DNA from: Bacteroidaceae bacterium
Lineage (GTDB): Bacteria > Bacteroidota > Bacteroidia > Bacteroidales > Bacteroidaceae
Length of the DNA: 64,000 nucleotides
Direction of reading: 5' to 3'
Assembly: GCA_017617335.1 (NCBI GenBank)
Contig: JAFZWK010000064.1
Span: 1-64,000 of the forward strand
Numbering within the stretch: the stretch's first letter is position 1; the number at the start of each line of letters is the position of its first letter. Positions 56,618 to 64,000 of this stretch are shown here, piece after piece. The notes below the pieces were generated by a model. That model was not told where the DNA came from. It did no database searches and saw only the letters and a list, made by a program, of their open reading frames with translations. Both the position numbers and the translations under genes were made by a program.

Positions 56618-56758
56618 AGTTGCTAATGTGAATTTTTGCTCACAATTATTGCTGTCCGATAAAACTCGAAACCGCAGATATTGGTTTGAAAGTGACTGAT
56701 AATCAGTAGCCGGGCATTCTGCATAGATGTCTATACACTATTTTGTTTGATTTATATT

Positions 56759-57283
56759 TCATCTATTGTACATCGATTGTGTGGGATAGGTTTTTATGCA
56801 ATCATATACAGGGTAAATTTCTACAGAAGGGGCAATATTCATCCATGGAATCAATTTTCTTGCCGATTGGTTATCTAATAGCAATTTTGCTATAAATTGA
56901 GTGTTATTTTCAATTAATCTAATTCGGCATTTGCTAGAAAAGTAGTAAAAATTGTACACGTTTGTTTCCCCAATCTTACTTATCTTGATATTGCTTGCAA
57001 TCTTATACTGATAGTTATCCTTACCATATCCTGTACTTAAATAAACATAAAAAGCGCCATCTTTTTCATATTTGGCTATATAGAATGTGGCGTTATAAGT
57101 ACCATAATATCTATCTACGAATGGAGTGACATATCTACAATACCATTCAACTTCGTATATTCCTTCAATAGGGTCCAAGGTGTTGATGTTTCGTGAAAAG
57201 TACTCCCTAAGTGACTGATCTGTCTGTGCAATACCTTTAACGGCTGGAATTAAAAGTAGTAGTATTACTATAATCTTCTTCAT
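56759..57283 (-). CDS. Secreted protein sharing a domain with the adjacent protease
   Basis: The 174 residues start with a signal peptide (MKKIIVILLLLIPAVKGIAQ). Near residue 36 is DPIEGIYEV, found also in the protease next door. A further common pattern (KIGETNVYNFYYF against RIGRTQTYDVSIL) supports one shared domain of about 110 residues. It starts 12 bp after the protease stop, so they are co-transcribed. Function is unknown. Confidence 0.7.
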   Translation of the reverse strand: MKKIIVILLLLIPAVKGIAQTDQSLREYFSRNINTLDPIEGIYEVEWYCRYVTPFVDRYYGTYNATFYIAKYEKDGAFYVYLSTGYGKDNYQYKIASNIKISKIGETNVYNFYYFSSKCRIRLIENNTQFIAKLLLDNQSARKLIPWMNIAPSVEIYPVYDCIKTYPTQSMYNR

Positions 57284-57295
57284 AATAATTTGGAT

Positions 57296-58588
57296 TTATT
57301 TGTTAATACATATGATATGGAAAACATTGGGCTTAGCTTGTTCAATGAGTTCAGTTAATTTCTTGTTATCGCCATTTGGAGCAGTTGCATGCCGATTTAT
57401 GGAAATATGACTTTTGTCTAATAACTCCATCAAGTATTCGGCTTTAATAGCATAGCCAACATTCTCTGCATTGGTATGGTGAGCACATACAATTCCGACA
57501 ACATTACCGTTCAAGTCAAAAACTGGGCCTCCGCTGTTGCCTGGCTGAATGGGTGCTGAAATCTGGTATAGGATATCATCTCCTTTATACCCTGATTGCG
57601 AACTGATAATTCCCGAAGTCGCTTTTATTTCATTGCCCATAGTTGATGTTAGTGGATAGCCCAATACAAAAATGTTCGTTCCTGTTTTCTGGGACTCTGT
57701 CTTTATAGAGTATTCGGGATTGGACAATGTACGGTTAGTTACAGAAAGAATCGCTATGTCCTTTTTTTCATCCGAAGCAATTATTGTAGCAGGTATAGTG
57801 TCTTTGACACTTTCGTTCGTAACATAAATGCTTATAGCCTTATCAATTACATGAAAGTTTGTCACGATTATATTGTTAGAAATGGAGAATCCAGAACCTG
57901 TCCAAATTTTGATCTCGGTTTCTTTACGTTTTTCCAAATAAGCATAAATTTCTTCCACACTTTTTCTGTCTGGAATTATTTTCTTACAGTGAATGGAGTA
58001 AATGGCTTTTAATCCTGGTACATAATACTCGCCAAATCTTTCTTTTAGTTCAATTTGCGGCATTTCGTAAGTTAATGAAAAAGATACATCAAAAAAATCT
58101 GTGCATTCAATTCTAATACGCTTATGTTGGGTTATATTATATTCGGGCCATAGAATACTGACATCATAAGTTTGTGTTCGACCAATTCTACAAAATTCAA
58201 ATTTATTATTATAGTCTCTGATTGTTCCACCAGTATTGCTATAAATTGTGAGGCTGCCATCTGATTGCTGTTGTTTTATGATTTCATTGTTCAAAAGGAT
58301 CTTTGACACTGTGGAGACTTCATATATCCCCTCTATCGGATCAATTTCTGTTGTAATACATCTAAATCCTATATCATAACAAATATCATCAAACTCTTCA
58401 GGAAGTTGAGCAAATGACGGATTGCACCATAACAATAACAACTGCAACACCCACAAGAGCCGTAAAGATGCATAGTTCCCACACATCGAATACAAAGATC
58501 TAAAATCTTTCGAAGATTTGTCTTTTTGCCGTGAATCCATATCTTCAGGATACACATTGGATATATCTAATAGATGACGAGGTTTCAT
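57296..58588 (-). CDS. S1C-type serine protease with a DPIEGIYEV domain
   Basis: I use the start at 58588 (MKPRHLLDIS, 430 residues); 58540 and 58486 are in-frame alternatives. The last would begin with the hydrophobic segment RLLWVLQLLLLWC. A shared DPIEGIYEV domain follows. A trypsin/HtrA-like catalytic domain covers the C-terminal ~200 residues, with the triad His in TNFHVID, Asp in KKDIAIL and Ser in PGNSGGPV (H246, D277, S352). No PDZ domain is visible. It begins 7 bp after the FRG gene, so the two are one operon. Target is unknown. Confidence 0.85.
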   Translation of the reverse strand: MKPRHLLDISNVYPEDMDSRQKDKSSKDFRSLYSMCGNYASLRLLWVLQLLLLWCNPSFAQLPEEFDDICYDIGFRCITTEIDPIEGIYEVSTVSKILLNNEIIKQQQSDGSLTIYSNTGGTIRDYNNKFEFCRIGRTQTYDVSILWPEYNITQHKRIRIECTDFFDVSFSLTYEMPQIELKERFGEYYVPGLKAIYSIHCKKIIPDRKSVEEIYAYLEKRKETEIKIWTGSGFSISNNIIVTNFHVIDKAISIYVTNESVKDTIPATIIASDEKKDIAILSVTNRTLSNPEYSIKTESQKTGTNIFVLGYPLTSTMGNEIKATSGIISSQSGYKGDDILYQISAPIQPGNSGGPVFDLNGNVVGIVCAHHTNAENVGYAIKAEYLMELLDKSHISINRHATAPNGDNKKLTELIEQAKPNVFHIICINK

Positions 58589-58595
58589 AATCTTT

Positions 58596-59507
58596 CTATC
58601 TTTTCGCATTACTTTTGTTATGAGTGCCACTCTTTATACGGTCTTTAATCCTTGCTATTTCTGATTGATAAGTACAGCCACTGTATACATCTCTATAAAG
58701 CTCAATGGCTAAAGGAAGTTTTGCATACCAAGGTATCGTGAAATATTCAACATGGTAGGCAGAATCAGTGATAGTCTGTTGTTCATTTAATAGGGATTTA
58801 TCATCAACCCACATAAAATGTCCGTGCTGAATATATCTTCGTTGCTCACCTAATGGTAAGTCATTGAGAGAATCTGCCATGAAAGGTTCATGAGCGTACG
58901 ATACTTTATCAACACAGAATGGAGATTTGTTTGTTCCCTCAACATTATCTTTGTCAAATACAAGAAATACTATCTCACCATCTATATCATAGAATTTAGG
59001 ATTCATTACGGCAAACCACACCGCATTTTCAAGGCTTGCGGTTACGTCAATTAATCTACAGGGTAAGCCTAAATGACGACCTATAGACATTTTATATAGG
59101 TTTCCATCTGTTTTTTCTATTTTATTACGTAGCCATTCTTTTTTGAAAACTTCGCAGCAGAACAAATCAAATCCTTTTTTTTCTGCATCTATAACATCTT
59201 GAACGCAGCAGTCCTTATTATGCTTTAATAATCGTACAATAGTCGATTCAATTTTGTAATCTTGCGACTCGTGCCCACGATACAATCTTATCCCCTTTGT
59301 ATAATTGAGGGCGGCATACTCCAGCAATGTCCTAATATCAGACATTGTCCTAATTTGAAAATCTTCCGGCAAAGTCGTTACCGACTTCTGAGATTCTGGC
59401 ATATCAATGTCAAGAACCATGTTTTCTACAGAATATGGTTCGTTGAATAGTTCATTATCATCTACTTCCATAGATTCATCTACGGCTTCATAGTCCCTAA
59501 TAGCCAT
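58596..59507 (-). CDS. FRG-domain protein
   Basis: The 303-residue protein (start at 59507, MAIRDYEAVDES) holds an FRG domain at about 75-200: GIRLYRGHESQDYKIESTI with the conserved RGH, and later RHLGLPCRLIDVTASLENAVWFAV. FRG domains occur in several phage-defence and toxin proteins, but the activity is not settled. No membrane segment or signal is present, so it is probably cytoplasmic while its operon partner is exported. Confidence 0.82.
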   Translation of the reverse strand: MAIRDYEAVDESMEVDDNELFNEPYSVENMVLDIDMPESQKSVTTLPEDFQIRTMSDIRTLLEYAALNYTKGIRLYRGHESQDYKIESTIVRLLKHNKDCCVQDVIDAEKKGFDLFCCEVFKKEWLRNKIEKTDGNLYKMSIGRHLGLPCRLIDVTASLENAVWFAVMNPKFYDIDGEIVFLVFDKDNVEGTNKSPFCVDKVSYAHEPFMADSLNDLPLGEQRRYIQHGHFMWVDDKSLLNEQQTITDSAYHVEYFTIPWYAKLPLAIELYRDVYSGCTYQSEIARIKDRIKSGTHNKSNAKR

Positions 59508-59865
59508 TATCATTAATATGCACAGAAGCGTGGAACTAATTATACCACGTCCTCATACACAGGCCCTGAGAAAACCCTTGAAAGCAGATGTGAATAACAG
59601 CCCCACGCTATGCGTGAAGGCCATTACGCCAACTCTTGCTTTCTTAGTGAAGTTTCTCAGGCTTCGTGTATTCAAGACGATGGGCATAACGCCTCTTTAT
59701 CAATATGTCGTGCAAAGATGGCATGCCGCCACTATGCGTTGCAAAGGTAATTAAAAAATTTCAAATATCGTAATTTTGGGTGTCACTTAGGTAGGATTTT
59801 AGATAAAATTTGCTTAAATTACGCGCGAAACAATGATTTTATTCCTTCTTCTCAATAAAAATGTG
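59508..59865. other. Structured intergenic region between divergent FRG and AlbA genes
   Basis: The stretch has several inverted repeats: CCTGAGAAA (59565-59573) with TTTCTCAGG (59653-59661), CACGC/GCGTG at 59604-59616, and CGTGG/CCACG at 59529-59549. Reading the minus strand from 59724, one frame gives MPSLHDILIKRRYAHRLEY and three later stops, like a decayed leader ORF. It may be a leader RNA of the FRG operon or an element copy. Confidence 0.5.
59742..59749 (-). promoter_or_regulatory. -7 box before the FRG operon leader
   Basis: The minus strand reads TACCTTTG. It is about 230 nt before the FRG start, giving a long leader that contains the structured region. Confidence 0.5.
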
Positions 59866-59873
59866 TACCTTTG
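59866..59873 (+). promoter_or_regulatory. -7 box of the AlbA-type gene
   Basis: TACCTTTG is a full match, about 44 nt before the start at 59917. It rules out a start at 59833, which would lie upstream. Confidence 0.65.
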
Positions 59874-59916
59874 CAAGGTAAAGTATAGGAACCATATTAT
59901 TGGTAAGTCATCTAGA

Positions 59917-62148
59917 ATGGAATTAAAGACCCTGATAGCTGAATGTACAGCATACGACTTCAAGGTGATGCTTGAAGAAAAGAAACCTAAAAGTTGGTTG
60001 AAGAGCATAAGTGCCTTTGCCAATGGCTTAGGTGGTTCTCTTTTCTTTGGTATCGATAACGATGGCATCGTCAAAGGTCTCGATGATGTACAGCATGTTT
60101 GCGAAGCTATCAGTAGTAAGATTCGCGATTACATGGATCCTTTGCCAGAGGTGGAAATGATACCGCATGATATGGATGGCTTGCACATCTTACAGCTCAA
60201 AGTCAATGCAGGGCATTACACTCCGTATTACTACGTTGGGGATGGTCAGCGTATTGCCTTTGTTCGTGTCGGTGATGAGAGTCTTCCTGCCACAGCAGAG
60301 CAAATGGTACGCTTGGTGCTGAAAGGTTCTAATAAAACGTACGATTCCCTTCACACGGACTATAAGGTCGAAGACTATGCTTTCACGATATTAGCAAATA
60401 CTTTCAAAGACCGCACTAAACAAGAATGGGACAAAAAGTACCTATTATCGTTTGGTCTTGTAACAGGTGCAGGGAACCTTACGAATGCAGGCGCATTGTT
60501 TGCTGATGACTGCCCATTGTGGCAATCTCGCCTATACTGCACACGATGGGATGGAAAGGAAAAGGGCGATGCTATCAATGATGCAGAGTTCACCGGCAAC
60601 ATCCTGTTGCTGCTTCGTGAAGCGATGGCTTTCGTAAAGGCTAACACGCGTAAAGGTTGGGAGAAATTACCTGATGGTAGAAAGAACAAACCTGAATACG
60701 CGGAAAGAGCAGTACTTGAGGCATTAGTGAATCACTTCATTCATCGTGACTATACGGTGATGGGTAGTGAGGTACATTTGGATATTTATGATGACAGACT
60801 GGCGATAACCTCTCCTGGAGGCATGTATAGTGGGCAGACGGTGCAAGACCTACCTATAGAAGAGATTTCATCGGATAGAAGAAACCCTATTCTTGCCGAC
60901 GTGATGGCTCAGCTGGACTATATGGAGAAGCGGGGTAGCGGATTAAAACGTATTTGTAATGAAACAAAAGCTTTGGAAGGGTACAAGGAAGACTTGAAAC
61001 CTGTATTCAAATCAACTACGAGCCAGTTTATGACAATCATATACTCTGTAGAATATGATACCAAGGGAAATGAGATAATAGCGAAACCAGAGATAAGTAA
61101 GGAGCATGTAGTCACTAAGCAGTCGCTAAGTAATCACCAAGTAATCGTTAAGCTATCACTAAGTATCCCCAACATTGGTGAACTGCTTCGAAAAATGGTC
61201 TCTCCTATGTCGGCAAAAAACATGAGACATTTTTGTGGGCAGAAAGATTCAACCTATTTCAAAGCGAATGTCATAGATCCTCTTATTACGGAGGGATTGG
61301 TAGCTATGACCCATCCAGATTCACCTAAAAGTCCAACTCAAAAGTATTACTTGACAGAGTTAGGGAAAGCATTGCTTAAAAACGAAACGAATGGAATACA
61401 AGCAGAAGGTGTGTCAGAGGAAAGGGTGAACCGACTGATTGCGGAATTTACAGAAGCATTACCTCATTTTGCTACAGGATTGCCTGTGATGGAGGAACAA
61501 TACCATTCAACACTTCCCTTAGAAGATGCTCGTTGCTTCCAATCTGCATACAAGATGAAGAAGGAAATGTTCCAAGACAATGGTACATGGATCTACGAAA
61601 CACCAGAATTATATCTGCATGAGATACAAGGAAACATCTGGCAGCACTACAATGTACAATTTCTAATGCATCGAGCAGAAGCTATTTATCGGATTCGATT
61701 CTCTGAAATCAAAAACGCTTTCAAATCATTAGGTGTGGATGAAAAATTCGCTGTCATAACCAGTTTCTATTTAGGGACATATGATGACCTATATGGAGGT
61801 GATGTTACATTCAAAGAGACAGACTTCGGTTATCAGTATGGAGCGACCCCAATATATAGAATTCCTTCGCATGAGGATCATCTTATTGTAATGCGGAAAG
61901 AGCTGCTTCCTAGATATAAGGCAAAAATATATGAAGGCCCAAATACGGAGTATAAACTAATCAATGAGCAGCATCTGCTATATTCAAACATCTTCAATAT
62001 GAAAGATGAAGGAGATGGTCTTGGACTGGTAATGATGCGTGATATTAAGTTCTACTATCCTGATGATAAAGATTTCCGTTACGTCAAACTAGTTGTGGAC
62101 AGAATGGAACAGATAGATAGCGATTTGCAAAAAATCAAGGAGGTGTAA
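59917..62148 (+). CDS. AlbA-type ATP-binding protein with a large unknown C-terminal domain
   Basis: The 743-residue protein (start at 59917, MELKTLIAECTAY) opens with an AlbA_2 domain, ~1-130 (ISAFANGLGGSLFFGIDNDG). A HATPase_c_4-type domain is near 270-360 (LVNHFIHRDYTVMGSEVHLDIYDD). A winged-helix segment follows (~440-490). The last ~250 residues match no family I know; they are rich in Tyr, Phe and Asp. The family is often annotated as RecG-like or transcriptional regulator. It is divergent from the FRG operon. Confidence 0.8.
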   Translation: MELKTLIAECTAYDFKVMLEEKKPKSWLKSISAFANGLGGSLFFGIDNDGIVKGLDDVQHVCEAISSKIRDYMDPLPEVEMIPHDMDGLHILQLKVNAGHYTPYYYVGDGQRIAFVRVGDESLPATAEQMVRLVLKGSNKTYDSLHTDYKVEDYAFTILANTFKDRTKQEWDKKYLLSFGLVTGAGNLTNAGALFADDCPLWQSRLYCTRWDGKEKGDAINDAEFTGNILLLLREAMAFVKANTRKGWEKLPDGRKNKPEYAERAVLEALVNHFIHRDYTVMGSEVHLDIYDDRLAITSPGGMYSGQTVQDLPIEEISSDRRNPILADVMAQLDYMEKRGSGLKRICNETKALEGYKEDLKPVFKSTTSQFMTIIYSVEYDTKGNEIIAKPEISKEHVVTKQSLSNHQVIVKLSLSIPNIGELLRKMVSPMSAKNMRHFCGQKDSTYFKANVIDPLITEGLVAMTHPDSPKSPTQKYYLTELGKALLKNETNGIQAEGVSEERVNRLIAEFTEALPHFATGLPVMEEQYHSTLPLEDARCFQSAYKMKKEMFQDNGTWIYETPELYLHEIQGNIWQHYNVQFLMHRAEAIYRIRFSEIKNAFKSLGVDEKFAVITSFYLGTYDDLYGGDVTFKETDFGYQYGATPIYRIPSHEDHLIVMRKELLPRYKAKIYEGPNTEYKLINEQHLLYSNIFNMKDEGDGLGLVMMRDIKFYYPDDKDFRYVKLVVDRMEQIDSDLQKIKEV

Positions 62149-62307
62149 CTTTTGTTTGATTTCAAAAAGGGAATTATAAATGGCTGTCTTTGACTTGCAA
62201 AATGAAATTTCCCAGGTTTCAATCAGCCAATCGACAAAGCATCGTGTGACGCTTTTTCCGCTATGTAGTGCCCTGCCCGCATTTCTTGCTCTCTCCAGAG
62301 CATTCAT
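62089..62307 (-). CDS. Possible small ORF behind a -7 box
   Basis: A 72-residue frame (MNALERARNAGRALHSGKSV) runs on the minus strand and overlaps the AlbA-type gene by 60 bp. A TAATTTTG box lies at 62323-62330, about 16 nt upstream. The protein is short and has no family I can name, so it may be a chance ORF or a remnant. Confidence 0.3.
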   Translation of the reverse strand: MNALERARNAGRALHSGKSVTRCFVDWLIETWEISFCKSKTAIYNSLFEIKQKLHLLDFLQIAIYLFHSVHN

Positions 62308-62585
62308 CGAACAGATGCGATGCAAAATTACGAAAATATTCTGAATAACCGCAAGTCGTGACGAAAATATCGAAAAATACTTTTGAAAAAAGACGGTTTC
62401 ACCCTTCATGTTTCCTTTGTTGCAGAAGATATTCATCGCAAGAAATTGGTGGCGTGACAATTGAGACAAAAGACACCCCATTTTTTTGCACACTTCACTC
62501 CCTTAACTGGATAGAAATAGTCTCTGTTCAACTGTTCGTTCGTTCGCTGTTCGGTGAAACGCCTCTGCCGCGAACAGCCTTCTGA

Positions 62586-62617
62586 CAACGTGTTGTGATG
62601 GCAAAGTCGTCGTGTTG
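62586..62617. repeat. 22-nt-period CAACRYGTTG array, copy 5 (short)
   Basis: Units start at 62586 (CAACGTGTTG) and 62608 (CGTCGTGTTG), 22 nt apart. It is the shortest of the five. The interval 62308-62585 before it holds nothing else recognisable. Confidence 0.7.
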
Positions 62618-62710
62618 CTCCAGAATTTTTATTTCAAATTTACCTATCAGCCTACATGCCTACACAAAAGTAGGTTAAGTCATTCGTTAGCAATATTTTA
62701 TCATATCTTC

Positions 62711-62754
62711 AAGCCTACATAAAGCCTACATAAAGCCTACACGATGCCTACATA
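62711..62754 (+). repeat. Four 11-bp tandem repeats
   Basis: AAGCCTACATA occurs at 62711 and 62722, then AAGCCTACACG at 62733 and ATGCCTACATA at 62744, exactly 11 bp apart. More GCCTACA or reverse copies flank it, at 62649-62672 and 62768-62800. The one-turn spacing is like an iteron or a regulator site. Confidence 0.8.
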
Positions 62755-62869
62755 CATGAAATAGCAAGTAGGCTCTATGTGGGTTCTGGATTTGTGTAGG
62801 ATTTATAGACAGCTATCTAATTGTTTCCACCAAAAATATCGATCTAAAACCTTACTATTTGTGAGATGT

Positions 62870-63030
62870 TTCGTATCTTTGGCTTCACCGAAGATACTCC
62901 CATTCGGAATAACTCCAATAAATTTGGCTTTTCGCTCACTTATTCGTATCTTTGAACGTTTGTTCGAAAATACTCCCGTTCGGAAAAGTTCAAATAAATT
63001 TGACTTTTCGCTCACTTATTCGTATCTTTG
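62870..63030 (+). repeat. Tandemly duplicated promoter region
   Basis: TATCTTTG boxes stand at 62874, 62947 and 63023. The segment between them (TTCGCTCACTTATTCG upstream of each of the last two) is a duplicated unit of 73-76 bp. All are full TAnnTTTG matches on the coding strand of the next gene; the last is 20 nt before its start. Confidence 0.8.
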
Positions 63031-63049
63031 CAGCAGAAGAAGAAAAAAG

Positions 63050-64000
63050 ATGGCTGAAGAGTTTGTGAAAAAAACGAGAGTGGGTAGTATTGACATGATG
63101 AGGTCGCTGACAATGCTGCTGATGCTCTTTGTTAATGACATTCCTGGCACGAAGGATGTTCCGCATTGGCTGTTCCATGCAGCTTATAACGAGGATATGT
63201 TAGGATTCTCTGATACAATTTTCCCCGCTTTCCTCTTCTGCGTGGGTCTTTCCGTACCGCTCTCTACAGACGGGCGGCTGATGCGAGGCGACTCGAAGTT
63301 CAGCGTGCTTTGCCATATCCTCTGGCGCTCGTTTGCCTTGGTGGTGATGGGACTTTTCACTTTGCATGGTGACGAAGGTTCAGAAGGTATACCGCACTTG
63401 TGGTATGCCCTGATGATGGTGGGAGCCTTCTTCCTTGTATGGACTGACTATGAAGGACTACACATTGATGTGCCACATCGTTTGGCTACAATCCTGAAAA
63501 CGATGGGAGGACTACTGATGGTGGGCATCGTGGTGTGGTGTGACGTTATGGGAAAGCCATTCCATACAGGATGGTGGGGCATACTGGGTCTCATCGGATG
63601 GAGTTATCTGGTGTGTGCACTGGTGTATCTGTTCCTTTATGGACGAGAGAAGGCTCTGTTGGCAGCTTGGGTTGTAGGCATCGTGTTCTGTATGCTCAGC
63701 CAAAGCAGTCTGTTGCCCAGAGAGTGGTTCAGCCGATGTATCCTGCTGCCCTTCCTGCCTGGAGGGTGGACAGGTCATGCTCTCTGTCTGAGTGGTATGG
63801 CTGCCACACTGATGATGCGCCGTTTAGGAGAAAAAGGGGAAAAGTTGCGGCTGACAGTCCTTTTCTTGGGTATAGGTGTGATGATGCTGTGCCTGGGCTT
63901 CTGGGCTCATGATTACTGGATTATCTCCAAGATACAAGCTACTCCTACCTGGCTCTTCTTCTGCCTGGCCATATACTTCCCTCTGATGGTTTTCCTGTGG
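63050..64000 (+). CDS. Heparan-glucosaminide N-acetyltransferase-like membrane protein, 3' end outside the window
   Basis: The gene starts at 63050 (MAEEFVKKTRVGSIDMMRSL) and is open to base 64000, 317 codons. It is polytopic with about eight membrane helices in view. The N-terminal RVGSIDMMRSLTMLLMLFVND and the following SDTIFPAFLFCVGLSVPLS resemble HGSNAT/DUF5009-type acyltransferases, which transfer an acetyl group across the membrane to glycan amines. The substrate is unknown. Three promoter boxes precede it. Confidence 0.8.
   Translation, partial: MAEEFVKKTRVGSIDMMRSLTMLLMLFVNDIPGTKDVPHWLFHAAYNEDMLGFSDTIFPAFLFCVGLSVPLSTDGRLMRGDSKFSVLCHILWRSFALVVMGLFTLHGDEGSEGIPHLWYALMMVGAFFLVWTDYEGLHIDVPHRLATILKTMGGLLMVGIVVWCDVMGKPFHTGWWGILGLIGWSYLVCALVYLFLYGREKALLAAWVVGIVFCMLSQSSLLPREWFSRCILLPFLPGGWTGHALCLSGMAATLMMRRLGEKGEKLRLTVLFLGIGVMMLCLGFWAHDYWIISKIQATPTWLFFCLAIYFPLMVFLW

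Noticed and set aside
59833..59916. An N-terminal extension of the AlbA-type protein
   Set aside because: The start at 59833 lies upstream of the TACCTTTG box.
62711..62754. CRISPR array at the 11-bp repeats
   Set aside because: The period is 11 bp with no spacers, so it is a tandem repeat.

Overview
This window looks like the chromosome of a gut- or mouth-type Bacteroidales bacterium, probably near Prevotella/Bacteroides. The evidence is in the sequence: repeated TAnnTTTG promoter boxes without clear Shine-Dalgarno sites, a PorQ-cmk-ispH block, a C-terminal tail of the type IX secretion (T9SS) kind, DUF1573/DUF4837/DUF6377 proteins, ExbB-ExbD-ExbD modules, and a glycan-degradation locus full of signal peptides. 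The genus is inference.

Layout. 1-5.2 kb (+): the 3' part of a Lys/Ala/Glu-rich repeat protein, then a Tat-exported Gfo/Idh/MocA oxidoreductase and a HEAT-DUF1080 protein, closed by a strong hairpin at 5246-5286. 5.3-7.5 kb (-): a BlaI/BlaR1 pair without a beta-lactamase. 7.8-10.6 kb: an rRNA methyltransferase gene whose 3' end is present twice, as direct repeats flanking an orphan gene. 10.6-12.4 kb (-): lrp-folA-thyA joined to the methyltransferase gene. 12.5-17.9 kb (-): an ExbB/4TM/ExbD/ExbD energy-transduction operon, tRNA-Ser(GGA), tatD, a polyprenyl synthase and tonB. 18.0-20.6 kb (+): porQ-cmk-ispH. 20.5-23.9 kb (-): meaB, DUF1573 and DUF4837.

24-44.4 kb is a carbohydrate-utilisation island without SusC/SusD: GH106-like and GH78 alpha-L-rhamnosidases, a GH110-like beta-helix enzyme, a 1456-residue three-module GLUG-type protein with a T9SS-like tail, another beta-helix protein, a fasciclin lipoprotein, a membrane-anchored DUF6377 regulator, a CBM9-like lipoprotein and a divergent DUF4838 lipoprotein. 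Rhamnose-rich plant glycan such as rhamnogalacturonan is the likely substrate (inference). 44.6-54.4 kb (-): a giant alpha-2-macroglobulin, ilvA-ridA, pepD and a flippase-like membrane protein.

54.7-59.5 kb (-) is accessory: a chimeric pseudogene, small secreted proteins of unknown function, and a tight operon of an FRG-domain protein, an S1C-type serine protease and a secreted protein sharing the protease's N-terminal domain. A divergent AlbA-type ATP-binding protein with a large unknown C-terminal domain follows. The window ends in an acyltransferase-like membrane protein gene behind a tandemly duplicated promoter.

The most unusual signal is a family of intergenic arrays with a period of exactly 22 nt, each unit starting CAACRYGTTG, at five places (7825, 9324, 33962, 42441, 62586). 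Three of them abut duplication or truncation breakpoints. At 33962 the array begins exactly where a decayed copy of the DUF6377 regulator gene stops being homologous to the intact copy.
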